From the NCBI RefSeq assembly GCF_017939745.1, contig NZ_JAGKQQ010000001.1, positions 5,704,001-5,768,000 of the forward strand: DNA of 64,000 bases, written 5' to 3'. Position numbers and translations under genes: made by a program. This document shows positions 9,217-18,202 of the stretch, in pieces (positions within the stretch are counted from its first letter, which is position 1; every line of letters begins with the position of its first letter). Source of the DNA: Gemmata palustris (GTDB taxonomy: Bacteria; Planctomycetota; Planctomycetia; Gemmatales; Gemmataceae). A model generated the notes under the pieces. The model was not told the origin of the DNA and ran no database searches. It saw only the letters and a list, made by a program, of their open reading frames with translations.

Positions 9217-11844
9217 ATGCGCCGATTCGCTGCACTCGCTCCAATTGTCATTGCCTTGTCACTGCCTTTCGTTCCCCCGTGCGAATTCATGCCGACCGTT
9301 AGCGCGAGCGCGGCCGCCGAAAAGGTGATCGCATTCAAAAATGCGACCGTTCACACCGCGGTCGATGACAAGCCCCTGCAAAACGGCACCCTCGTCATTC
9401 GGGGCGGCAAGATCGTCGATCTCGGGCTCGCGCCCGATGTCAATATTCCCGCGGGCGCGGAGGTGATCGACCTCAAAGGCGCGGTCATCATTCCGGGGTT
9501 AGTGGACACGCACTCGCACGTCGGCGTCGCGAGCCGCCCGGGGGTGTCCGCCAACAACGACCTCAGCGAAATGAGCGGCCCCGTGCAGCCGGGCGTGCGG
9601 GCGATCGACTCGTTCAACCCGGACGATCCCGGCATCCGCATGGCCACCGCCGGCGGCGTCACCACGGCAAACGTGATGCCCGGGTCCGGCAACGTCATCG
9701 GCGGGCAGACCGTGTACGTGAAGTACCGCGGGCGGAGCATCGAAGAGATGCGGGTCACGGGTCGGGCGGGAGAGAAAGAGATTGTCGGTGGCTTGAAGAT
9801 GGCCAACGGCGAGAACCCGAAGGGGTACGGGCGCGGGAAAGGCGTCGCGCCGTTCACGCGCATGAAGGTCGCGGCACTTCAGCGCGAGACGTTCCAGAAA
9901 GCGAAGGAGTACAAGGCCAAAATCGATGCGGGTACCAAGGTCGATCGCGACGTGGCGCTCGAACCGCTCGTAGAGGTGCTCGAGGGCAAACGCACGGTCC
10001 ACTTCCACTGCCACCGCGCCGACGATTTGCTCACCGCGGTCCGCATCAGCGAGGAATTCGGCTTCGAGATCGTGCTCCAACACGCGACCGAGGGGTACCG
10101 CGTGGCGGACGTGCTCGCGAAGAAGAAGGTTCCCGTTTCCCTCACGATCATCGACAGCCCCGGCGGGAAGGCCGAGACGATGGGCCTGCTCGAAGAGAAC
10201 GCGGCCGTTCTGAACAAAGCCGGCGTGACGGTCACGATCAACACCGACGACAGCATCACCGAATCGCGGTTCATGCTCCGCTCGGCCGCGATCGCCCTTC
10301 GCGGTGGGATGAGCGAAGCGGAGGCACTCAAGGCCGTCACGATCAATGCGGCGAAGTTACTGCACCTCGACCACCGGCTCGGTTCGCTGACAAAGGGCAA
10401 GGACGCGGACTTCGCGATCCTCAGCGGCGACCCGTTCAGCGTCCACACGCGCGTGCAGCAAACCTGGATCGACGGTCAGAAGGTGTTCGACGAAACGACC
10501 GCTCGGGCCTACCGCGACGGCGGATTCGCGCTGCCCGCGGGCGAGAAATTGCCCTCCGAGGGGGTGCGTTTCGGGGAGGGGCGCCGGCCCGTTGCGAAAA
10601 CCGAGAACCGCACGTTCGACGGGAACACGGCCGAACTGAAAGGCGCCATCGCAGTCCAAGCGGACCACATCCACACCGCGGGGCCGGTCGGCGCGTTCGC
10701 GGGCACGGTCATCGCGAAAGACGGGAAGGTGCTGCACGTCCTCCGCGGCGAGCACACGTTCAAGAACATGCCGGTGTATAAGGCGAAGCACGTGACGCCG
10801 GGGTTGATCGACCCGTTCTGCTCGGTCGGGTTGAGCGGCGCGTGGAACATCCCGGCGGACCAGGACCAGGACGAATCGAGCGACCCCAACCAGTCCGACC
10901 TCCGGGCGCTGGACGGCTTCAACCCGCGCGAACCGCTGCTCGACTTTCTCCAGGCGAACGGCACCACGGTCGTTCACGCGACCCCGGGCCGGCAGAACCC
11001 GATCGGCGGGCGCGGCGGGGTGTTCCGGGCGGACGGCGCCACGGTCGATAGCGCGGCGATTGTCCCGGTCGGCTCACTGGTTGTGAACCTCGGCGAGTCG
11101 TCGAAGGGCAAGACGCCGACGTCGCGCATGGGCGTGGCGGCGCTCGTGCGGAAGGCGTTCGCGGACGCTCAGAGCTACCAGAAACAAGCGGGAGCGGTGA
11201 AGAACGCGAAGCACGACGCACTGATCCCCGCGCTCGAAGGCAAAGTGCCCGTGTACTTCGCCGCGCACCGCAAGGACGACATCCAGACCGCGCTGCGCCT
11301 CGCGTCCGAGTTCAAGTTGAAACCCGTGATCGCGCTCGGCACCGAGGGCTACCGCATGGTAGAAGAACTCAAGAAGGCCGGCGTGCCGGTCGTGGTTCAC
11401 CCGACGATGCAGCGCGCGGGCGGCAGCATGGAAACGCTCCACTCGTACACCGGGACCGCGCGCGTGCTGGAGGAGGCGGGCGTCCCGGTCACGATCTGCA
11501 CCGGCTTCGAGGGGTACGTGCCCAAAACGCGCGTGCTGCGTCACGAAGCGGCGATGGCCGTCGCCGCCGGGATGCGCGAAGAACGGGCACTGCGTGCGAT
11601 CACCATCAACGCGGCGAAACTGCTCGGGATCGAGAAGGAGTACGGCAGCATCGAGGTGGGGAAGGTCGCGGACCTGGTGCTGTACGACGGCGACCCGTTC
11701 GAGCACGCGACGCACGTCACGCAGACGATCATGCGCGGGAAGGTCGTCTACGATCGCGCCGACTACCTGAAGCTGCCGTTCGAGCGCCGCATTCTGCCGC
11801 TCATCGGGGGCGGGAGCGGCGCGGGGTGCTGCATGGGGTGGTGA
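9217..11844 (+). CDS. Tandem amidohydrolase-family protein with degenerate second half
   Basis: 875 residues with a signal-like N-terminus, then two imidazolonepropionase-like amidohydrolase units of about 420 residues each. The first has the metal motif DTHSHVG (H99, H101), HFHCHRADD (around 262-270), QHATEGY and NTDD, all expected ligands. In the second unit the equivalents are DPFCSVG (F534, S536), YFAAHRKDD, ALGTEGY and CTGFEG, so most metal ligands are gone. The first half may hydrolyse a cyclic amide or peptide-like substrate; the second probably serves structure or dimerisation. Substrate is unknown. It is convergent with the ACT gene at 11898 and is followed by a hairpin. Confidence 0.9.
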   Translation: MRRFAALAPIVIALSLPFVPPCEFMPTVSASAAAEKVIAFKNATVHTAVDDKPLQNGTLVIRGGKIVDLGLAPDVNIPAGAEVIDLKGAVIIPGLVDTHSHVGVASRPGVSANNDLSEMSGPVQPGVRAIDSFNPDDPGIRMATAGGVTTANVMPGSGNVIGGQTVYVKYRGRSIEEMRVTGRAGEKEIVGGLKMANGENPKGYGRGKGVAPFTRMKVAALQRETFQKAKEYKAKIDAGTKVDRDVALEPLVEVLEGKRTVHFHCHRADDLLTAVRISEEFGFEIVLQHATEGYRVADVLAKKKVPVSLTIIDSPGGKAETMGLLEENAAVLNKAGVTVTINTDDSITESRFMLRSAAIALRGGMSEAEALKAVTINAAKLLHLDHRLGSLTKGKDADFAILSGDPFSVHTRVQQTWIDGQKVFDETTARAYRDGGFALPAGEKLPSEGVRFGEGRRPVAKTENRTFDGNTAELKGAIAVQADHIHTAGPVGAFAGTVIAKDGKVLHVLRGEHTFKNMPVYKAKHVTPGLIDPFCSVGLSGAWNIPADQDQDESSDPNQSDLRALDGFNPREPLLDFLQANGTTVVHATPGRQNPIGGRGGVFRADGATVDSAAIVPVGSLVVNLGESSKGKTPTSRMGVAALVRKAFADAQSYQKQAGAVKNAKHDALIPALEGKVPVYFAAHRKDDIQTALRLASEFKLKPVIALGTEGYRMVEELKKAGVPVVVHPTMQRAGGSMETLHSYTGTARVLEEAGVPVTICTGFEGYVPKTRVLRHEAAMAVAAGMREERALRAITINAAKLLGIEKEYGSIEVGKVADLVLYDGDPFEHATHVTQTIMRGKVVYDRADYLKLPFERRILPLIGGGSGAGCCMGW

Positions 11845-11861
11845 CGGACGGCCTTTCCAGG

Positions 11862-11886
11862 GACCGCGGGCGGGACGCCCGCGGTC
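11862..11886. terminator. Terminator hairpin between convergent genes
   Basis: Perfect 11-base-pair GC-rich stem (arms 11862-11872 and 11876-11886) with a three-base loop, placed between the amidohydrolase stop (11844) and the stop of the minus-strand ACT gene (11898). No T tract is present, so the assignment rests on stem strength and position. Confidence 0.65.
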
Positions 11887-11897
11887 TTGGGGGAAGC

Positions 11898-12389
11898 TTA
11901 CTCGCTCAAGTCGTCTTCGGTGAAGAGCGTGAACCCCTGGCCCTCTAGTGCGGGGGCCGCGCTCTCGAAATCGTTCACATACACCGCGATGGCCGTGTTG
12001 CCCAGCGGCCCGACCCCGATGAGCAGCGGGTACATATAGCAGATGTTGATCTCCGCGCTGAGGAGCGCTTTGGTGATCGTCAGCAGCGGGCGGTCGTCGT
12101 CGGGCAGTTTCACCACGAGCAGGTCGCTCTCGGTGAACGCGAACTTCGCGGACGTGAGGATCTCGTACCCGCGCTCGTAGTCACTCGGCACGAGCCGGAT
12201 GATCGCGCAGTCGGCCGTTTCCACCACGGTCAGCGAAACGACGCGCACGTCGGTCTGCTCGAAGCGCCGAACGAGATCGAGCAGCGCGCCCATGCGGTTC
12301 GCGAGGAACACGTTGAACTGGCGCACGCTCGGCCAACTGCGGCCCTTCGCGGTGTCAAATTCTACGTTGGCTTCATCGCCGAAGCTCAT
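11898..12389 (-). CDS. ACT-domain protein
   Basis: 163 residues from the ATG at 12389, which is preceded by CAGGAGCTTCAG, a good ribosome site; the frame is open further upstream but that extension overlaps hpnE and has no coding character. The protein shows two ACT-like halves: RQFNVFLANRMGALLDLVRRFEQTDVRVVSL, and a second around DDRPLLTITKALLSAEINICYMYPLL. Proteins of this type are often linked to amino-acid-responsive regulation; no catalytic domain is attached. It lies 188 bases downstream of hpnE on the same strand, so it may be a separate unit. Confidence 0.85.
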   Translation of the reverse strand: MSFGDEANVEFDTAKGRSWPSVRQFNVFLANRMGALLDLVRRFEQTDVRVVSLTVVETADCAIIRLVPSDYERGYEILTSAKFAFTESDLLVVKLPDDDRPLLTITKALLSAEINICYMYPLLIGVGPLGNTAIAVYVNDFESAAPALEGQGFTLFTEDDLSE

Positions 12390-12577
12390 CTGAAGCTCCT
12401 GACCCGCGACATCGGCGGGGCGTGTGCAAAGGTTTGTACCCAGTGAGTTTAACCGGCGCGAAGGGGGCGGGTCAACGGAACTGCCCGCGCGGACCCGGTG
12501 GGTTCGGCCCCGGAGTTGCGAAACAACCAATCCGAGTGGCGCCTTCGGTTCTCGGTCCCGCCCCGGCGCGCGAGCGG

Positions 12578-13933
12578 TTATGCGCCGAGTTCGGGCTGTA
12601 CCAATTTTGCCGGCCGCCCGGCCCGCGCGAGGATCGCTTCCGCCGCGAGGTACCCGCTGCGCACCGCGCCCTCCATCGTCGCGGGCCACCCGGTCGCGGT
12701 CCAGTCGCCGGCCACCGCGAGGTTCGCCACCGGGGACGCCTGTACCGGCCGCCACTGGTCGATGCCCGGCACCGCACTGAACGTCGCGGTGTGCTCGGTG
12801 ACCACCTTCGCGCGAAGTAACTTCGCCAACCCGACCGGTGGAAACACGCGCGCGAGTTCGTCCACGATCCGCCGTTGAATCTCGTCGCGCCCGAGCCCCT
12901 TCAGGTCGCGCGCGGCGCTCACCACGACTTGCAAGTAGAACTCGCCCGGCGCGACCTCTCCGCGATCGAACACCCACTGCCCCAAGCAGTCGATCAGGAC
13001 CGCGTGCGGCAACTTCATCACGGGCCGGTCGAACCACAGGTGAACGCTGGTAATCGGGGACGCCGTGAGGTTCTTCACGTTGGCGAAATACGGCTCGCGT
13101 GCGACCAGTTCTTCGGGCAGCACATCAATCACGCGATCGAACGGCACCGCCAGAACGTACCAGTCGGCGGAGAGCGTGGAACCGTCGCGCAGTTCGACGC
13201 CCCGAAGCCCCTTTTCCCCCATCGCCAAGCGCTTCACGCCCGCGTTCTCGCGCACTTCAACATTATGCGCTGACAGCCACGCGCGCAGTTCGTCGCCGTA
13301 GAGCCGGCCGAGCGGCACCGTCGGAACGTGGACGGTGAAGCCGTCGCGGTGGCGCACGAACCCGTCGCGGAACACCTTCCGCGCGTACTTCAGGCCCACG
13401 CGGTCCACCGTTTCGTTCAGCGCGCTCGTCAGCACGATCGCCCAGAAGCGCTCGATGGTGCGCGCGTTCTGGCGGTGCGCTTTTAACCACGGCAACAGCG
13501 GCGGGTCCGCGTCCGGGTGCTCCGCGAGCATCCGCACCAGACCGTAGCCCACCCGGAGCTTGTCCAGCGGCGTGAGGTAGTGCGCGCCCATTAGCGCGCG
13601 GCCCAGGTGAAAGGGGGCCGGCCACGGGTCCGCTTTGAACACGCTCGTCCGGCGGTCCGGCGTGACGAAGTAGAGCTTCGGTTGCGGCGCGAGCAGGTGA
13701 TCGACGCCGGCGGTGCGGAGGAAGTGCGCGAGGTTCGTGCAGCACCCCATGCTGACGTGCTGGCACGCATCCACCATCTGCCCGGTCGTCGGATCGGTGA
13801 ACGACCCGGCGCGCCCGCCGAGCCGCCCCCGTGACTCGAGCACCGTGACCCGGACCCCCTGCCCGGCCAGTCCCACGGCCGCGGCCAGACCCGCGAGGCC
13901 GCCGCCCACCACCACCGCGGACGCTGTCGCCAT
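12578..13933 (-). CDS. hpnE: Hydroxysqualene dehydroxylase HpnE
   Basis: 451 residues. The N-terminus ASAVVVGGGLAGLAAAVGLA is a Rossmann FAD-binding motif followed by VLESRGRLGGRAGSF, the amine-oxidase/phytoene-desaturase signature. The HpnE family reduces hydroxysqualene to squalene, the last step of the bacterial HpnCDE route. The start ATG overlaps the stop of the upstream synthase gene (TAATG, sharing one base), so the two are translationally coupled. A longer frame runs upstream to 14425 but lies inside the synthase gene. Another FAD-dependent desaturase (carotenoid type) is possible, but length and linkage to a squalene/phytoene synthase favour HpnE. Confidence 0.85.
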   Translation of the reverse strand: MATASAVVVGGGLAGLAAAVGLAGQGVRVTVLESRGRLGGRAGSFTDPTTGQMVDACQHVSMGCCTNLAHFLRTAGVDHLLAPQPKLYFVTPDRRTSVFKADPWPAPFHLGRALMGAHYLTPLDKLRVGYGLVRMLAEHPDADPPLLPWLKAHRQNARTIERFWAIVLTSALNETVDRVGLKYARKVFRDGFVRHRDGFTVHVPTVPLGRLYGDELRAWLSAHNVEVRENAGVKRLAMGEKGLRGVELRDGSTLSADWYVLAVPFDRVIDVLPEELVAREPYFANVKNLTASPITSVHLWFDRPVMKLPHAVLIDCLGQWVFDRGEVAPGEFYLQVVVSAARDLKGLGRDEIQRRIVDELARVFPPVGLAKLLRAKVVTEHTATFSAVPGIDQWRPVQASPVANLAVAGDWTATGWPATMEGAVRSGYLAAEAILARAGRPAKLVQPELGA

Positions 13934-14904
13934 TACAGCCAGCCCCATTTCACGAAGTACCCGGACCCGCAGACGAGCACCTTGCGCCACTTGGGCACGC
14001 GCACCCGCCGGGTGAACACGTCGTAGTCGTGCCGCTCGATCTCGTCCAGCAGTCCGCGGTACGTGGCGTGCATCACGTGGAAGATCGCGCGCCCCTCCGT
14101 CGAGAGGAGCGGGAGGAGCCCCGCGCCGCGCCGGTAGTAGTCGCGCGCGCGGGCGATTTGGAACCGCATCAGCGCGCGGAAGTTTTCGGCCGCCGTAGGA
14201 TCTCGCCACCGGTCCGGCGGGCACCCGAACCGCGCGAGTTCGTCGGCGGGCAGGTACACGCGGTCGCGGGTGCCGTCTTCGGCGAGGTCGCGCAGAATGT
14301 TCGTGAGCTGGAACGCGATCCCGGCCGCTTCCGCGCTCGGATCGGACGCGACGGGCGCCACGCCGGGGCGGTTCCCCCAAATGCGCACGCACGCCAACCC
14401 GACGGCCGACGCGACGCGGTAACAATACGGGTACAGCTCTGTGAACGTGCGCATCCGCACCGGCTCGGTGTCGGTCTCCATGCCGTCAATGGCGTCGAAC
14501 AAGTATTGGGGCGGGATGTCGAACCGGTCCACGGTCCGCACGAGCGCCGGGTGAATGGGGTGCGTGAAGTGCCCCGCGAGTGCGGCGCGCAGGCTCCCGC
14601 GCCACGCCGCGAGCTTACCTCGCGCTGCAGCGCCGGCCCGCTTACAGCACGCGCCGGTCTTCTGTGCGGTGTCGGCCGGTTCGTCCGCGAGGTCGTCCGT
14701 CACGCGCATGTAGGCGTACAGAGCGTACATCGCGGCGCGCTTGGCCGGAGGGAGTAGCCGAAACGCGAACGGAAAGGAACTGTTCGCCGCGGACGTGATC
14801 GCGCGGCACGCGGCAAAAGACGCTCGCAGGGACGAGGGAGGAAGGGGGCGGGATGAAGCCAGAACGCCCGGCCCGGCTTCAAACGTGTCGGTTTCATCCC
14901 TCAT
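13933..14904 (-). CDS. hpnD: Squalene/phytoene synthase family, probably presqualene diphosphate synthase (HpnD-like)
   Basis: 323 residues. The first aspartate-rich motif is RVTDDLADEP and the second NILRDLAEDGTRDRVYLP, both Mg-diphosphate binding sites of head-to-head prenyl synthases. The helix SSFPFAFRLLPPAKRAAMYALYAYMR is typical of HpnC/HpnD. NILRD favours HpnD, which condenses two farnesyl diphosphates to presqualene diphosphate; HpnC-like or phytoene synthase activity cannot be excluded. The gene is coupled to hpnE by TAATG and begins 36 bases after the membrane-fusion gene, with AAGGG upstream of the start. No hpnC was found in the window. Confidence 0.8.
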   Translation of the reverse strand: MRDETDTFEAGPGVLASSRPLPPSSLRASFAACRAITSAANSSFPFAFRLLPPAKRAAMYALYAYMRVTDDLADEPADTAQKTGACCKRAGAAARGKLAAWRGSLRAALAGHFTHPIHPALVRTVDRFDIPPQYLFDAIDGMETDTEPVRMRTFTELYPYCYRVASAVGLACVRIWGNRPGVAPVASDPSAEAAGIAFQLTNILRDLAEDGTRDRVYLPADELARFGCPPDRWRDPTAAENFRALMRFQIARARDYYRRGAGLLPLLSTEGRAIFHVMHATYRGLLDEIERHDYDVFTRRVRVPKWRKVLVCGSGYFVKWGWL

Positions 14905-14940
14905 CCGTGGCCCTTCGTTCTTCCGGCCGTCCGTGCCGAG

Positions 14941-16062
14941 TTACTGGCCAAAGTTCACCCGGACGCGCTGGCCGATGAGGAGCGGCGGCTTACCGGCCGG
15001 GGCGGGGTCGGTCACATCGATCACGGCCTCGATCACGCGCGTGTCACTACCGAGGAGGTTCTCCGCGGTGGAGCGCTTCGGTAGGAACGTGCTCCCGATG
15101 CCGCGCACGGTCCCGGTGTACGTCAACTTCGAGTCGCTGTGGTCCGAAATGGTGACCTGCTTGCCGATGCGGTCGTTGCCGATGCGGTGGGCGAACTCGG
15201 CCTCCACCTCGGCGCGAACCACACGCGGACCGGCCGGAATGAGCCACAGTGCCGGTGCCCGCGTGCTGATACCGAGCGTGGTCCCTTGACTGATCGACAC
15301 CTGCTCCACGGTCCCGGCCGTCTTCGCCTTCACCACGCACATGTCTACTGCGACCTGAGCTTTGGCCTTCTCCGCCTCGGCCTGCTTCACAGCGGCCTCG
15401 GCCTGATCGATCGGGAGTTGGGCGTTGACCGCTTCGAGCGCGCCGAGTTTCGCTTTTTCCACTTCCAGTTCGTTGTAAGCCCCTCTGTACTTGATCTGGG
15501 CGTCGGCGTAGGTCGGGTCGATGCTCAACTTCACCTCCCACTCTTCGGCCGGGAACCCGTTTCGCTTGTAGGAGTCCTCCAAATTCTTCTTGATGAGGTT
15601 GCGGTACCCCAGCACGTCGCGGGCCCGATCATCGAGCGCCTCGACGCCCTTCTTCATGACCTCAATGCTCTTGGCGTGCCGCTTCTTCCCCTCTTTGGCC
15701 TCGGCGACCTTCGTCTCGGCGAGAGCAACGGCGGCCTTCGCGCTTTCGACGGTCGCTTGCGGAAGCGTCGCGTCGAAAGCGTAGAGTGGCTGATCGGCCT
15801 TCACCTCCTCGCGGTCCTTGACAAAGACCTTGATTACCGTGCCCGACGGGAGCACGGGCGGGAGGCCGTAAGAAACCGGTCCCGGGTCCGTGTCCACCGT
15901 CGCGAGGACGATCGTTCCGCCAGCCGCGCGCGGAGCGTCGCCCTTGGCCGGCGCGTCGGTGCTGGCGCCGTGAGTCAACTCGCGCGCACCGACCAGGCTA
16001 CCGATCACCAGCGCCAGGCCGGTGATGATTAATACCGGCCGTGCCTTGCGAAGCCAATTCAT
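14941..16062 (-). CDS. HlyD/DevB-like membrane-fusion subunit of an ABC exporter
   Basis: 373 residues from the ATG at 16062, preceded by CCGGAGGAACCCC, a strong ribosome site that rules out the longer frame to 16257. The N-terminus WLRKARPVLIITGLALVIG is a membrane anchor. Two lipoyl-like halves (GTVIKVFVKDREEVKADQPL and VVKAKTAGTVEQVSISQG) flank a coiled coil with many Ala, Glu and Lys residues, as in periplasmic adaptor proteins. It is the third gene of a permease-ATPase-adaptor set (18115 to 14941), the components of the DevBCA/MacAB-like TolC-dependent exporters. The cargo is not known; linkage to squalene genes suggests a lipid. Confidence 0.87.
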   Translation of the reverse strand: MNWLRKARPVLIITGLALVIGSLVGARELTHGASTDAPAKGDAPRAAGGTIVLATVDTDPGPVSYGLPPVLPSGTVIKVFVKDREEVKADQPLYAFDATLPQATVESAKAAVALAETKVAEAKEGKKRHAKSIEVMKKGVEALDDRARDVLGYRNLIKKNLEDSYKRNGFPAEEWEVKLSIDPTYADAQIKYRGAYNELEVEKAKLGALEAVNAQLPIDQAEAAVKQAEAEKAKAQVAVDMCVVKAKTAGTVEQVSISQGTTLGISTRAPALWLIPAGPRVVRAEVEAEFAHRIGNDRIGKQVTISDHSDSKLTYTGTVRGIGSTFLPKRSTAENLLGSDTRVIEAVIDVTDPAPAGKPPLLIGQRVRVNFGQ

Positions 16063-16160
16063 GGGGTTCCTCCGGTGTGAGCCGTTGGTCGACAGCCGGG
16101 CGGCACCCGCGTGCCCCTCGGCTGTCGCTCGGCTGATGACCAACGGCCAACAGCGATTCG

Positions 16161-16889
<729 letters not shown>

Positions 16890-16987
16890 CGCGCGTCCTC
16901 GTCGCGGTCACTGGTCACCAACCCCGTCGTCCTTTTTGGGGCGCGTCACGCGCGCCCCCGGCTCGCCCCGCGAACCGGGGCCACGTA

Positions 16988-18115
16988 CTAACGCAGCAAC
17001 GTCATCGGCTCGATCTGCCGCACGCTCCTGAGCGCGAAGACGCCGGAGAGCAGGGCCATGCCGATCGTTACGACCGTGGTCCCCAGGAGCACTTCCCAGC
17101 GCAGGTCCACCTCCGCGCCGACCTGGCGCGCCGCGTAGCGCAACCCCTGACACGTCGGGTACGCCAGCACGATACCGATCAGCCCGACCCAGAACGATTG
17201 GGCCAGCACCATCAGCGAGATCCGCCACCGCGGGATGCCCAGTGCCAACAGGATGGCGAACTCCCGGGCGCTGGCGGTGGTCGCGGAGTAGAGCGTTTGA
17301 GCCGTGATGACGGCCCCCACGAACAGCCCGAGCAGGGCCGCGTAGCCGATGGCGATGCCGGCCTTCGTGCGGATGAGCCAATACTTCCGCGACCGCAGCG
17401 AGAACCCTTCGGAGGTGTACGCGCCCATTTCGGAGCCGTACTGCGCCTGCAGTTCGGCCGCCACTTCCTTCGCGCGCTGCGGGGACTCGCACTTGGCCAA
17501 CAGGTACGTCACGTTGTCCGCGGGGATGAGGAACCCGAGCAGGTGCCGGGCGGTGTGGGTGCTGCACAGCACCCACGGCGCCGCGATGCTCTTCAGCCCG
17601 CGCACGGTGCCGACCAGCTTCACTTCCTTGCCGTTGATCTTCGCTTTGCCCTCGGAATTATCGAGCCCGAGGCGCTCCACGTCGGACTGGTCCACGATGA
17701 TGCTGTCCGGCAGGGTCAGGGCGTCGCGCTGTTCGCGGGTGAGAACGCCGGGCGCCCCGACCGCGCCCTCGTCCAAACTGCTGCCCAGCAGGTAGCACAA
17801 CTCGGTACCACCGACCGGCTTGGTGAAGTTCGCGAAGTGGGCGATGTAGAGTTCGACGTCGGTCACCCCGGGAACCCCCGCGACGCGCGACACGTAAGAG
17901 GCGGGGATCGGTTTCCCCAGGTCCACGCTGGGCACCTCCGTGGACCCGACCCACAGGTCCGCTCTGGTGTTGTCCACCGGCGTCGAGGTGACCTTGAACA
18001 AACCCAGGAGCAGCCCGCACTGGAGCGCGATGAGCACCGCCGAGAACGTCACCGCCAGCACGCCGGATGCGTACCGCGAGCGCTCGTGCCACAGGGTTTG
18101 AAGGGCGTAGGACAT
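16988..18115 (-). CDS. FtsX-like ABC permease, DevC type
   Basis: 375 residues with the layout of DevC: an N-terminal helix (ASGVLAVTFSAVLIALQCGLLL), a large extracytoplasmic domain (about 45-255), then three C-terminal helices including IGYAALLGLFVGAVITAQTLYS and LLGTTVVTIGMALLSGVFAL. DevC-type permeases pair with a DevA ATPase and a DevB adaptor, and all three are present here in the order permease, ATPase, adaptor. In heterocyst-forming cyanobacteria such exporters move glycolipids; here the substrate is unknown. asnB lies directly upstream on the same strand, separated by a repeat-containing 76-base gap. Confidence 0.87.
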   Translation of the reverse strand: MSYALQTLWHERSRYASGVLAVTFSAVLIALQCGLLLGLFKVTSTPVDNTRADLWVGSTEVPSVDLGKPIPASYVSRVAGVPGVTDVELYIAHFANFTKPVGGTELCYLLGSSLDEGAVGAPGVLTREQRDALTLPDSIIVDQSDVERLGLDNSEGKAKINGKEVKLVGTVRGLKSIAAPWVLCSTHTARHLLGFLIPADNVTYLLAKCESPQRAKEVAAELQAQYGSEMGAYTSEGFSLRSRKYWLIRTKAGIAIGYAALLGLFVGAVITAQTLYSATTASAREFAILLALGIPRWRISLMVLAQSFWVGLIGIVLAYPTCQGLRYAARQVGAEVDLRWEVLLGTTVVTIGMALLSGVFALRSVRQIEPMTLLR

Positions 18116-18121
18116 AGTCTG

Positions 18122-18202
18122 TCACAAGTCGTAAGGTCAAAAGTCGTAAGGTCAAAAGCAATCGGGCCGCCGGTCGTCCCGCGAGGGAGCTTTACGACCT
18201 TG
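18122..18202. repeat. Tandem and inverted short repeat at the asnB end
   Basis: Two tandem copies of AGTCGTAAGGTCAAA occur at about 18128-18157, and an inverted related word (TTTACGACCTTGCGATTTT) at about 18190-18208 forms the last codons of asnB. The two sets can fold into an imperfect hairpin between asnB and the permease gene and may attenuate transcription; this looks like a dispersed repeat. Confidence 0.5.

Noticed and set aside
12390-13037. Upstream extension of the ACT-domain gene at 11898
   Set aside because: The extension overlaps hpnE in another frame, is Arg/Gly-rich, and a good ribosome site marks the ATG at 12389.
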